A DNA stretch of 39,714 nucleotides from contig DJVB01000022.1 in the NCBI GenBank assembly GCA_002440745.1, forward strand, positions 1 through 39,714. Direction: 5' to 3'. The stretch is from Bacteroidales bacterium UBA6267. Lineage in GTDB: Bacteria > Bacteroidota > Bacteroidia > Bacteroidales > UBA1556. Shown piece by piece: positions 24,862 to 32,527 of this stretch. A program made the translations under genes and the position numbers. The notes beneath the pieces were generated by a model. That model was not told the origin of the DNA. It did no database searches and worked only from the letters and a program-made list of their open reading frames with translations. Within the stretch, counting starts at the first letter, position 1; every line of letters begins with the position of its first letter.

Positions 24862-25767
24862 TTACATCCCTGCGCCGCCGGTATAGGAATAATAGCCATA
24901 GTTAAGTTTGGAATATTTCTGAGTTCGGGGATTGAAAGTGATTTCGGCTGTGCCAACTTCTTCAACAAACTCTAAGGTTTTCTTATACTGTTCTGTGCCT
25001 TTGCGAAGCCAAGCAGGAAGTTTGGATTCGTCTTGGATTCGGTACTTTTCCATTAGGCTAAGCACATGATCCTGAAGCTTTTCCTCTGCCGTCTTGCCTT
25101 TGAGTAGGTCTGTGATTTTTTCAGAAATCAAATCTCCAAGACTAAATTCATCTACAGCTTTTGAAATAGTTTGCCCGATGAAATCCATTTTGGATATTTG
25201 GCTGATGCGGTCAGCATATTTGATTTTCTCTGAAGTAGTTACAACCGTATCTAAAAGCTCACCATGATAAAGAATGCTCAGCAAAATCAAATCACGAACC
25301 TCAGGAATTTCGTCGCTAAAAATGAGATCGCGCAACCTCGACCTCACCTCTTTTACCTCTTGGTCGTTTTGTAGGGGGTATTTTCGTGTCGAAAAGAACC
25401 AAAGGGTTTTTTTGTCTTGAATTTTTAAAACACTTTTACGAACAAGGGAGGTGATAATCTCGTCACGAAAATATTGACCATGAATGGAAATATGTGTTAT
25501 CCAGTCGATTATGGGTCTTTTGTCGTTAAAAGAAATGATCTCATCAATCACAGTATCAAAAATCTCTTCTCCGGTTTTTTCAAGTTTGTCGGGGATTAAA
25601 TAAGTGAGGTCTGTGTCGATGATATGCCGCTCGGCCATTTCCATTAAAAGCGCTGAGCTGATAATTATATCAAATTTTTTGTTTCTGAAATTGGGATGTT
25701 GCTCGCCATCTTCGTTTATCGAAAGCAAATAAACTTCTTCGGGAATATTTAAAAAAAATGGGTTCAT
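24862..25767 (-). CDS. GPP34 (GOLPH3/Vps74-like) domain protein
   Basis: The 301-residue soluble protein fits the GPP34 family (Pfam PF05719). The hydrophobic opening EEVYLLSINEDGE, the helix IISSALLMEMAERHII, then DTVIDEIISF, the Trp-containing IIDWITHISIHG, and the helix EIITSLVRKSVLKIQDKK follow that pattern. In yeast and animals GOLPH3 binds phosphatidylinositol-4-phosphate through this fold. Bacterial members are known, but their function is not. A C-terminal tail of about 35 residues ends in a Gly/Tyr-rich stretch (GYYSYTGGAGM). It is the last gene of a four-gene operon with RsbW- and STAS-type proteins and may be the output or membrane anchor of that switch. Confidence 0.75.
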   Translation of the reverse strand: MNPFFLNIPEEVYLLSINEDGEQHPNFRNKKFDIIISSALLMEMAERHIIDTDLTYLIPDKLEKTGEEIFDTVIDEIISFNDKRPIIDWITHISIHGQYFRDEIITSLVRKSVLKIQDKKTLWFFSTRKYPLQNDQEVKEVRSRLRDLIFSDEIPEVRDLILLSILYHGELLDTVVTTSEKIKYADRISQISKMDFIGQTISKAVDEFSLGDLISEKITDLLKGKTAEEKLQDHVLSLMEKYRIQDESKLPAWLRKGTEQYKKTLEFVEEVGTAEITFNPRTQKYSKLNYGYYSYTGGAGM

Positions 25768-25777
25768 GGTAAATAGA

Positions 25778-26116
25778 TTAAGCGGTTATTTTCTGTTTTG
25801 CGGTTTCTAAGTCTTTGGTAATGGTGAAAAGTGAGCTAAAGCCCGATATTTCAAAGACTTCAGTGATTTTATCCGGAACATTGCATAGAATTAGGTTTCC
25901 ACCAATAGCTTTGACTTTTTTCAAAGCACTCATCAAAACTCTTAACCCCGAGCTGGAAATGTACTCCAATTGTTCTAAGTTGATCACCAATTTCTTTTGG
26001 CCCATTTCAATTTGATTATCAATTTGTTGTGAAGCTTCTTCATAGTTTGAAGTGTCTAATCGACCTCCCAGATTGATTAGATTAAAACCGTTCTCTAACG
26101 AAAAATTTATAGTCAT
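25778..26116 (-). CDS. STAS-domain anti-sigma-factor antagonist-like protein (second of two)
   Basis: The 112-residue protein is a single STAS domain. It has INLGGRLDTSNYEEA, then LVINLEQLEYISSSGLRVLM, where SSSGLR holds the serine that RsbW-type kinases phosphorylate, and then GGNLILCNVPDKITEVFEIS and GFSSLF. The ATG at 26116 is preferred to one at 26179, which would overlap the preceding gene. It lies 19 bp after the first STAS gene, with 10 bp to the GPP34 gene. RsbV and SpoIIAA are the closest models. Confidence 0.88.
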   Translation of the reverse strand: MTINFSLENGFNLINLGGRLDTSNYEEASQQIDNQIEMGQKKLVINLEQLEYISSSGLRVLMSALKKVKAIGGNLILCNVPDKITEVFEISGFSSLFTITKDLETAKQKITA

Positions 26117-26135
26117 ATTTCTGATTTTATGTTGT

Positions 26136-26480
26136 TTAAGACAAAAGTTTATTCCATAAATCGGATAAATTTCCGGCAAATATAAACTGATTTCTGAGTC
26201 CGGTCATATCTAATAACTCAAGGAATAAATCCGGTGAATTTATAAAAAAGATTCTTCCTTCGTAAGGGGCTAAATCTTTTTTCAACTTGATAAAAATTCG
26301 CAATCCATAGCTGCTACAAAATTCTAATTTGCTCAAATTGAATATTATATCCAAGGATTTGGAATTATTGATGATGTGCGAAATTTTTGATTCTAACACT
26401 TCAGCATTTGAAGTTTCTAATCGACCAAAAAGTTCAAGCAACTCAAATTGTCGTCCTGTTTTGTGTGTGATTTCAAGCAT
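26136..26480 (-). CDS. STAS-domain protein (first of two)
   Basis: The 114-residue STAS domain is similar in length to its neighbour but divergent. It has LLELFGRLETSNAEVLESK, then FNLSKLEFCSSYGLRIFIKL with the phosphorylatable SS before Y-G-L-R, and then FFINSPDLFLELLDMTGLR. The Tyr in SSYGLR replaces the small residue of the usual SSGLR and may alter kinase recognition. It overlaps the end of the rsbW-like gene by 8 bp. Confidence 0.85.
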   Translation of the reverse strand: MLEITHKTGRQFELLELFGRLETSNAEVLESKISHIINNSKSLDIIFNLSKLEFCSSYGLRIFIKLKKDLAPYEGRIFFINSPDLFLELLDMTGLRNQFIFAGNLSDLWNKLLS

Positions 26481-26889
26481 ATTGATAGTGGATTTTAAGG
26501 TGGTTTCGATGGTTTACTCTCTGATAATCAATTTTATGGCAAAGTTTCTTGACTAATTTTATTCCTAATCCGCCAACTATTAATTCGTCCTGAATACCTT
26601 CTTTTTCTTCGGATTCTAATGGATTAAATGCAATTCCTCCATCCGAAATTTCAAATACAAGAAACTCATTCTCCTGATTTATAGTCATTTCAATGGTGTC
26701 GTCTGAGTTGTTAGGATAGCCATAAAGAATGGTATTACTTAAAAGTTCTTCCAAAATTAGATTGACCTGATAGCTTTTCTTTTCGTCCAAATTAAAGAAA
26801 TCAGCGAGATTTGCAGTAATTTTTTCCAAATTACTCAGTTGATTTATTCGATTCTTTAGTAGATATGTAAAAATTGCATTATCCGTCAT
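26473..26889 (-). CDS. RsbW-like anti-sigma factor/serine kinase (HATPase_c)
   Basis: The 138-residue protein is a GHKL ATPase of the RsbW/SpoIIAB group. The N box is NLILEELLSNTILYGYP, the G1 box FEISDGGIAFNP, and the G2 box GGLGIKLVKKLCHKIDY. Such proteins bind a partner (a sigma factor or another protein) and phosphorylate STAS antagonists. It starts the operon, and a possible promoter (TAATTTTG, minus strand, at 26977-26970) lies about 80 bases upstream. No sigma factor and no PP2C/SpoIIE phosphatase lie beside it, so its target and the dephosphorylating partner must be encoded elsewhere or be different in kind. Confidence 0.9.
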   Translation of the reverse strand: MTDNAIFTYLLKNRINQLSNLEKITANLADFFNLDEKKSYQVNLILEELLSNTILYGYPNNSDDTIEMTINQENEFLVFEISDGGIAFNPLESEEKEGIQDELIVGGLGIKLVKKLCHKIDYQRVNHRNHLKIHYQYA

Positions 26890-26969
26890 AAGTGTTTGAT
26901 TGCTAAATTGTCATCGGAAAATTGTTTAAATAAATCCCCATTAATAATAACTTTTCTCCAATAATATTT

Positions 26970-26977
26970 CAAAATTA
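26970..26977 (-). promoter_or_regulatory. Possible -7 box TAATTTTG for the RsbW-STAS-STAS-GPP34 operon
   Basis: The minus strand reads TAATTTTG, which fits TAnnTTTG. The distance to the ATG is 80 bases and the surrounding sequence is very A+T rich, so a chance match is possible. Confidence 0.35.
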
Positions 26978-27070
26978 CCATTTATAAAAGTTCAATTGTA
27001 AAAGTAATTTTTTTTGGTTTCAGGCTGAAAGTTTTTGTAATAATTATTCAACTTATAGGAATTTTTTATC

Positions 27071-27078
27071 TAAGTTTG
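27071..27078 (+). promoter_or_regulatory. -7 promoter box TAAGTTTG for the following T9SS cargo gene
   Basis: The plus strand reads TAAGTTTG 47 bases before the ATG at 27126. Confidence 0.5.
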
Positions 27079-27125
27079 CTTTTGAGAAGATTGTTCTTTT
27101 TTTAAGTGTTAAAAAATAATTAAAG

Positions 27126-28604
27126 ATGAATAGATTTATATTACTATTTCTTGCTTGTATAACCATAACCACTCATGGTCAGAATCCAATTTGGCAAGCC
27201 AATGACTCCATATTTGATGAAGGCTTTAGTCATATAATTCCAATTAATTCGCATGAATGTTTGATAATTTTTTCTAGTCAATACCATGAATATAATCCTC
27301 CAAAGCATATTACCCTTTATAATAGATTGATTATTGATAATCAAGGAAATATATTAAGTAACCAACAATATGATTCTTCTTTTTATTCAGGCTTTTATTT
27401 TTTATCAACTCATCTTTCTATGGTCAGTTCACACATTTATGAATTTGGCGAATTGATCAACCTCGAAAATACCCAACGAAGATTTCTGATTCGTAAAGCC
27501 AATGAAAATGGACAAAATATCAAGGACAGTACTTTTAATTTGAATAATGGTTACTTCCAAGTTAATGATGCTCATGTTAACATTGATACTCTCTATATTT
27601 CAGGTAGTTATACTGATCCAAATATAGGAAACTTCTTTATGGTGATTAAGCTTGATTCAAATTTTGCTATTCTGGATAGTGTCCTGTTTCCTTTTGGAAG
27701 CTCCTACCATTTCGATTTTACCCTATATATAAAAGCAGATACATTGAATGTTCATGCTTCTTCATTTAATTACTCTGAGGATTTTGTTTTCCGATATAAT
27801 AAAAGTACGTTGGAGATAATAGATACTTTGCATCTTATGGGAAATAATGGAAACTGGTATTTTCCAAATAGTTATCTTCTGTCTTATAAAGATTCCGTTT
27901 GGATTGAAACAGTAGCAGTACTTAATCAAAAAAGCTGGGATGTTATAAGTTCTATTGGTTGGTTGGTTTTTGATAAGAGTTTTTCTGTTATGGATACAGT
28001 TATTCCCTTTGAAGATTCAACCCGTTCAGATTTGGTAGGTACTGCAAGAACAAGTCTTTTAATTGGTGATACGTTATTGATTGGTTATAACTATGGTTCA
28101 AATTTTTTTGGGAATCCTGATTCAAACTCAATTGGAGTTTTATGGTCGGATATTAAAGGAAATATTTATCGAAATGTGCATTTTAGTTCAGGGGTTCGTT
28201 TAACAGTTGAAAATATTCATCGCTTCCAAAATGGTAATATTTTAGTATTGGCAAGAGGTTATAATGATTTTAATTTCACTCAAACGGATTTCGAGATTTG
28301 GTTACTTAGTGCATCAGGTGATATTATAAGCAGAATTAAAATACCTCATTATAAAGCAATTAATCTATCAATATTTCCTAACCCCGCTTCCGAGCAGCTC
28401 AATATTGAAATTGAAGAAAATCTAAAAGTTGAGTTGCAATTGGAAGTTTATACTATTTCGGGGCAGTTGGTGATGCAGCAGCGGCTTCCGGCTTTCGAGA
28501 AGGAGCATAGGATTAATATTCAACATTTGCATTCGGGCATCTATTTGGCAAAGTTGAAGTCTGAAAATCAGGTAGTTTATAGTGGAACAATTGTTAAAGA
28601 ATAA
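27126..28604 (+). CDS. Large secreted protein with C-terminal T9SS sorting domain
   Basis: The 492-residue precursor starts with a signal peptide (FILLFLACITITTHGQ) and ends with a T9SS type A sorting domain: LSIFPNPASEQLNIEI, a strand LEVYTISGQLVMQQ, and LHSGIYLAKL. The body consists of repeated beta-strand segments with D-x-x-x patterns, as in secreted beta-propeller proteins, but I recognise no named domain. Asn, Tyr and Phe are frequent. It stands alone between the partner-switching operon and the SDR gene. The role is unknown. Confidence 0.85.
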   Translation: MNRFILLFLACITITTHGQNPIWQANDSIFDEGFSHIIPINSHECLIIFSSQYHEYNPPKHITLYNRLIIDNQGNILSNQQYDSSFYSGFYFLSTHLSMVSSHIYEFGELINLENTQRRFLIRKANENGQNIKDSTFNLNNGYFQVNDAHVNIDTLYISGSYTDPNIGNFFMVIKLDSNFAILDSVLFPFGSSYHFDFTLYIKADTLNVHASSFNYSEDFVFRYNKSTLEIIDTLHLMGNNGNWYFPNSYLLSYKDSVWIETVAVLNQKSWDVISSIGWLVFDKSFSVMDTVIPFEDSTRSDLVGTARTSLLIGDTLLIGYNYGSNFFGNPDSNSIGVLWSDIKGNIYRNVHFSSGVRLTVENIHRFQNGNILVLARGYNDFNFTQTDFEIWLLSASGDIISRIKIPHYKAINLSIFPNPASEQLNIEIEENLKVELQLEVYTISGQLVMQQRLPAFEKEHRINIQHLHSGIYLAKLKSENQVVYSGTIVKE

Positions 28605-28736
28605 AGCTAAAGATAAACCTTGGTTATAAAAACACTTTGAAACTAGAAAAGGTAATTCGACCCCAGCGGAGTCAGATGATTTTCAATAATTTTCAATTCA
28701 CCAATTTCAATATAAATTAAGTTGATACCAATCTAG

Positions 28737-29579
28737 CTATTTCATAGAAACCTCATGCTCATTTCCCAAAAATATTTTCAAATCTGATGGCCTGCGAAAT
28801 GCACTTTGCTTTAATCCATTAAGGTTTTCGACTGTTATTGGTGGCTCTTTCATCACTAAAGCCAAACTTTGCACTATAAGGCTTGCAACAAAATAGGGTA
28901 TGGGCAGGAAGTGGATTTTTTTATCCATTCCGGCTGCCATTTTTCTATAAACATCTTTCATGGTGAGGCTTTCATTTTCGGCAATATCGTAAACACCGCT
29001 GAGGTTTTTTTCTATGCCTCCATGAATGATTTTAGCCAATAACTCTATGTTTATGGTTTGCATGGCCTGCTTACCCCCGCCAATTAAAGGAATTACCTTG
29101 TTCGCTTTAATTATATCTTCCATTTTTTTCCATAACCCGCCGTTTCCTTCAACTAATGCAGGTCGGAAAATTAAGTCTTTCTCGACATCAAAAAGCTGCT
29201 CCAACGTATATTTATTGCGACCATAATGCGATATGGCAATAGATTTTGCAGAAAAACTTGAAAGAAAAACAAATTTACCAATTTTACGCTTGCGACAAAT
29301 CTCCAAGAGTCTTTCGGTTGCTCTTAGATTCCTTTCATCGCTATTATTGCTTTTCTTGTAAGGAATATATGCGCAATGAACAACCGCTGCTATGTCGTTG
29401 GGAATCACATCTGTAGAAAAGGAATCCATGTCGAATTGGCGATAGGTTACCCCTTTAATTGCGTACTTTAATTTACTATGAATCAAGGCTGTAACCTGAT
29501 ATCCATTATATGCGAAATATTCAGAGAGATAACGGCCAATAAAACCATTTGCTCCCGTAATCACTATTGTTTTATTCAT
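28737..29579 (-). CDS. Extended-type SDR (NAD(P)-dependent epimerase/dehydratase-like)
   Basis: The 280-residue protein has the extended short-chain dehydrogenase pattern: GANGFIGRYLSEYF for the nucleotide-binding loop, the VHCAYIPYK segment, FVFLSSFSAKS with catalytic Ser, and HYGRNKYTLEQ with the catalytic Tyr and Lys spacing (YxxxK). The substrate is unclear; related proteins act on nucleotide sugars, sterols or quinones. The ATG at 29579 is used in place of TTG at 29585. The start overlaps the stop of the GMC oxidoreductase gene by 8 bp, so the two proteins are probably made together and may act on one substrate. Confidence 0.87.
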   Translation of the reverse strand: MNKTIVITGANGFIGRYLSEYFAYNGYQVTALIHSKLKYAIKGVTYRQFDMDSFSTDVIPNDIAAVVHCAYIPYKKSNNSDERNLRATERLLEICRKRKIGKFVFLSSFSAKSIAISHYGRNKYTLEQLFDVEKDLIFRPALVEGNGGLWKKMEDIIKANKVIPLIGGGKQAMQTINIELLAKIIHGGIEKNLSGVYDIAENESLTMKDVYRKMAAGMDKKIHFLPIPYFVASLIVQSLALVMKEPPITVENLNGLKQSAFRRPSDLKIFLGNEHEVSMK

Positions 29580-31182
29580 TTTCAAAAAGATTTAAAGCCA
29601 CTCGATGAGCATTGGCCATTATGGATAAGGTGATTCCTTTTGCAGGCAAAAACGCAAAGCCGGACCCATCGGCTACATAACAATTCTTTGTGCCATGAAT
29701 TCGCCCATTAATGCCCGAAGTGCCAAGGGTTTCATTTGTGCTAACGGGCAATGTTCCTCCGTAATGAATACTTGAACCTAATCCAGGATTGAGCTTTTTT
29801 ATAACCCGAATTCCCATCTTTTTTAAGGCTCGTTTCACCATATATTCCCCATTTTTAATCTGTTTAATCATGGAATCATCTAATTGAAAATCAACTTTTA
29901 AGGCATCACCTGTGGGGGAATTACTGTCAGGAATTAATGTTAATTTGCGATAGCCACTGCCTGTATCAGGGAAATGAACTCCTGCGATTACAAATGCCGA
30001 TTGCAAATAGTTGAACAGCCTCAGATTATCGCGAATATTCAAAGGCGACTGTTGCACCAATCTTGTTAAAAGAAGCGAGCGATAGGTATAAAGTGCTACG
30101 GAAACTATCTCTAATGGGTTTTTAGGAATCGACAGAAGCATGGCTTGAGCCATTGAAGTTTTCTTTTCTGATAAGGGTTTGCCCAATCTCGCAGGACTTA
30201 TCGCCGGCATATAACTATACGGATTGCAAAGAATTGGCAACGAATCGATATGGAGAGACCTTAAAGCTATTCGTGCCGTTCCTAATGCTCCCGCTGCCAA
30301 AACTAATTTTTCGGCATAAAAAACGGTCTCCATAAGCCTTTCGGTATGTAATGCTCTTACTTTAATCCCATTGTTAGTTTCTTGAAAATCAAGAACATAA
30401 TTTTTTGGGAAATAGGTGAAATTGGGTTTCTCGGAAAGTCTGTCCACAACCATCTGTGGCCGCCATGCTGCAAATCCATGGTCGGCATAAAAATCCATGT
30501 CGGAGTATTTTGTTGCCTGACGTTTATCAAAGTCCACTGACAATAAGGCCATGGAAGGCATCCCCGCAACAATTCCATTTTTTTTAAACCAATCTTTACG
30601 TTTCTCGTATTTCTTCATGGCCGACTGAATGGAATTGTCAGGAGTTAGAGGTGGTAAAAGGTTTTGAATGCCCTGAGCCACAAAAGGTTGAATGTCGTCT
30701 TTTCCGCAAGAAATGCCAATTCTATCAGCAATCTGAGCGTAAGATGTTCGCATCGAATCAATAGGTAATCCGGCAGATTCTAATTCATCATCATTGTAAA
30801 TGTATGCCCCTAAGCCCCAACCTACGCCTAATCCGCCTTTTGCCAAAGACTCCATTGGAAAAAAACTATCGGATTGGATTGGACAGAAGCGATTCACATC
30901 CTTAATAATATGTCGCCGTGAAGGAGTAAGTTGTGCTCCGGTAGTGATTTCGGGCGAGGGCACTGTCTCAAATTCTTTTCCCAGAAAATAGTGATGCTGC
31001 TGAGCATCGGTGGTTCGGGCTTCAGAGAAGCTCAGATTTTCCGGAGGAATGGCCATATTGCTCTGATTGCCAACGTCTAACATGGCCACATCATGCCCTG
31101 CTTCAACTAAAGTTTGAGCTGCCATAACTGCTCCCGGCCCGCTGCCAACAACAATTACCCGATATCGCTTTTCATTTTGCAT
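29572..31182 (-). CDS. GMC-type FAD-dependent oxidoreductase
   Basis: The 536-residue flavoprotein has the N-terminal FAD dinucleotide motif (VVGSGPGAVMAAQTLVEAGH), an internal substrate-binding region, LAAGALGTARIALRSL before the middle, and the C-terminal GMC signature VADGSGFAFLPAKGITLSIM. It resembles cholesterol-oxidase-like and other GMC enzymes that oxidise alcohol groups, but the substrate is not identifiable. The ATG at 31182 is chosen over the upstream ATG (31236) because a -7 box lies at 31187-31194. It forms an operon with the downstream SDR. There is no signal peptide, so the enzyme should be cytoplasmic. Confidence 0.87.
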   Translation of the reverse strand: MQNEKRYRVIVVGSGPGAVMAAQTLVEAGHDVAMLDVGNQSNMAIPPENLSFSEARTTDAQQHHYFLGKEFETVPSPEITTGAQLTPSRRHIIKDVNRFCPIQSDSFFPMESLAKGGLGVGWGLGAYIYNDDELESAGLPIDSMRTSYAQIADRIGISCGKDDIQPFVAQGIQNLLPPLTPDNSIQSAMKKYEKRKDWFKKNGIVAGMPSMALLSVDFDKRQATKYSDMDFYADHGFAAWRPQMVVDRLSEKPNFTYFPKNYVLDFQETNNGIKVRALHTERLMETVFYAEKLVLAAGALGTARIALRSLHIDSLPILCNPYSYMPAISPARLGKPLSEKKTSMAQAMLLSIPKNPLEIVSVALYTYRSLLLTRLVQQSPLNIRDNLRLFNYLQSAFVIAGVHFPDTGSGYRKLTLIPDSNSPTGDALKVDFQLDDSMIKQIKNGEYMVKRALKKMGIRVIKKLNPGLGSSIHYGGTLPVSTNETLGTSGINGRIHGTKNCYVADGSGFAFLPAKGITLSIMANAHRVALNLFENE

Positions 31183-31186
31183 GGCG

Positions 31187-31194
31187 CAAAAGTA
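31187..31194 (-). promoter_or_regulatory. -7 promoter box TACTTTTG for the GMC gene, very close to the ATG
   Basis: The minus strand reads TACTTTTG and is followed by only four bases before the ATG at 31182. A start of transcription at the usual distance would fall at or next to the start codon, giving a leaderless or nearly leaderless mRNA. Confidence 0.6.
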
Positions 31195-31220
31195 CAAGAT
31201 TTTATTTGGTTGTTTGAAAA

Positions 31221-31253
31221 CAAAAAAGGCCTCCAAAAGGAAGCCTTTTTTTT
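31221..31253 (-). terminator. Intrinsic terminator of the T9SS cargo gene
   Basis: On the minus strand AAAAGGCTTCC-TTTT-GGAGGCCTTTT forms an 11-bp stem with one wobble pair, followed by T-rich sequence. It begins about 15 bases after the stop at 31268 and separates that gene from the GMC operon. Confidence 0.75.
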
Positions 31254-31267
31254 AAGAATCTCAAATT

Positions 31268-32188
31268 CTATTTCTTTAAAAATTTCCGAATTGCAATAGA
31301 AGACCCCATATTGATTTGAGCATAATAAATACCTGAAGCTAAATCTGCTACCGAAATCATAGTACTCAATCCATCAACCTCAAATTCCCCAACAACTGAA
31401 CCGGTAATATCTAAAATCCTTACCGATTTTATATTACGATCGGAGGTTAAGTTTATAAAATCGTTAACCGGATTTGGATAAACAGCAACCTGATTATAGG
31501 CTTCTAAATCAACCATGGAAATATTGACGATTTTTTCAAGTTTCACGTCATCCACATAGAGTTTTGTGGTGCCGTCGTTGTAGATGTCGTATCCATAAAA
31601 ATCAATAGCTCCAATTTGAGTGAGGCCTGTATTTCCATCACCATCAAGGCTATAAGGCCAAGAGAACATTTCGTTTCCATCGAAAGTCATGCGCACAAAA
31701 TCGTAATCTAAATCCACAACATAACTTATGGTATGCCACGTGTCGAAGGTGAATACTGCCTGAGCAGTGTCATTTCCTCCAACATAAAGATGAATTGTGT
31801 AATCCTGTGAAGTGATTACTACTTCGTTGCTCCACTCCGAGGATCCTCCGGCAAATTTGTGGAGTAAGTTGAAATACGCTACCGTGTCGGTAGGAACATA
31901 GATTTTCATACTTACCTCATATTTGCCTGAGGTTGAATCGCCAAGCAGCCAAACAAGGTCATTGTCTTTGCTAATCATCGCTGAGTTTGTGCCACTTGAT
32001 GCATGAAGGTTGGTGATTTTTCCATCCTCCGCCGAGCCCGGCAAATTTGACCAGGTAGTCCATCCCGTGGCCGAGCTTGCCACATAACTGCCCGGTGTGT
32101 AATTGTCAAAATTCTCAGAATAAATTACCTGAGAACTCACTGCCATAGAAAACATAATTGCTACAGCAAAAAGTAAAACTTTCTTCAT
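31268..32188 (-). CDS. Secreted LamG-like/jelly-roll protein with T9SS sorting domain
   Basis: The 306-residue precursor has a signal peptide (VLLFAVAIMFSMAVSSQ) and an N-terminal concanavalin-type jelly-roll domain (SENFDNYTPGSYV, GKYEVSMKIYVPTDTVAYFN, DTWHTISYVVDLDYDFVRMT). Such domains commonly bind carbohydrate. A T9SS type A sorting domain follows at the C-terminus: VAVYPNPVNDFINLTSD, then VRILDITGSVVGEF, and LASGIYYAQI. It is transcribed alone from the -7 box at 32230-32237. The ligand is unknown. Confidence 0.87.
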   Translation of the reverse strand: MKKVLLFAVAIMFSMAVSSQVIYSENFDNYTPGSYVASSATGWTTWSNLPGSAEDGKITNLHASSGTNSAMISKDNDLVWLLGDSTSGKYEVSMKIYVPTDTVAYFNLLHKFAGGSSEWSNEVVITSQDYTIHLYVGGNDTAQAVFTFDTWHTISYVVDLDYDFVRMTFDGNEMFSWPYSLDGDGNTGLTQIGAIDFYGYDIYNDGTTKLYVDDVKLEKIVNISMVDLEAYNQVAVYPNPVNDFINLTSDRNIKSVRILDITGSVVGEFEVDGLSTMISVADLASGIYYAQINMGSSIAIRKFLKK

Positions 32189-32229
32189 AAGTAAAAAATT
32201 AAGTTAATAATAGTGTTATTGTGATGCAA

Positions 32230-32237
32230 CAAAGATA
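32230..32237 (-). promoter_or_regulatory. -7 promoter box TATCTTTG for the LamG-like T9SS gene
   Basis: The minus strand reads TATCTTTG 41 bases before the ATG at 32188. Confidence 0.55.
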
Positions 32238-32410
32238 CATCTAATTTTCCAGATATGTTCTTTACAGTTAATAAAAAATTAACATGGAAAGGTTAATTCA
32301 AAATATGTCTTTATGTCAGTATGCAAAAAAAGAGTTGGCAGTTTTAAGATTTTTATGTTAAAATGTTGTTATACATTCATTTACAATAGATAAGACAAAC
32401 CCGATAAAGA

Positions 32411-32430
32411 GATAAAATAATTATTTTATC
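32411..32430. repeat. Perfect 20-bp palindrome upstream of dnaK
   Basis: GATAAAATAATTATTTTATC reads the same on both strands. It lies about 100 bp before the dnaK ATG. It does not match CIRCE (TTAGCACTC-N9-GAGTGCTAA). It could be a repressor operator, but its A+T content lowers the weight of the symmetry. Confidence 0.5.
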
Positions 32431-32527
32431 TGCTATAAAATCAGCATTTTGACTAAAAAATTGGTTGGCATAATGGTTGACAAGGGGCGGAGAGTTAAAT
32501 TGAATTGATAATTTTAATCTATATAAA

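Larger units (their letters stand above)
32189..32527. other. Intergenic region between the T9SS cargo gene and dnaK
   Basis: This 339-bp stretch is A+T rich and holds no gene I can support. It carries the -7 box of the left gene (minus strand TATCTTTG at 32230-32237) and, closer to dnaK, a perfect 20-bp palindrome (32411-32430). No exact TAnnTTTG box is found just upstream of dnaK. Two TTG stretches (near 32447 and 32490) could belong to a heat-shock or other promoter, but that is a guess. Confidence 0.6.

Noticed and set aside
26473..26889. Classical SigB-type general stress operon
   Set aside because: No sigma factor, RsbU/SpoIIE phosphatase or stressosome gene adjoins the kinase.
32411..32430. 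CIRCE element for HrcA
   Set aside because: The sequence has no match to the TTAGCACTC arms and lacks the nine-base spacer.
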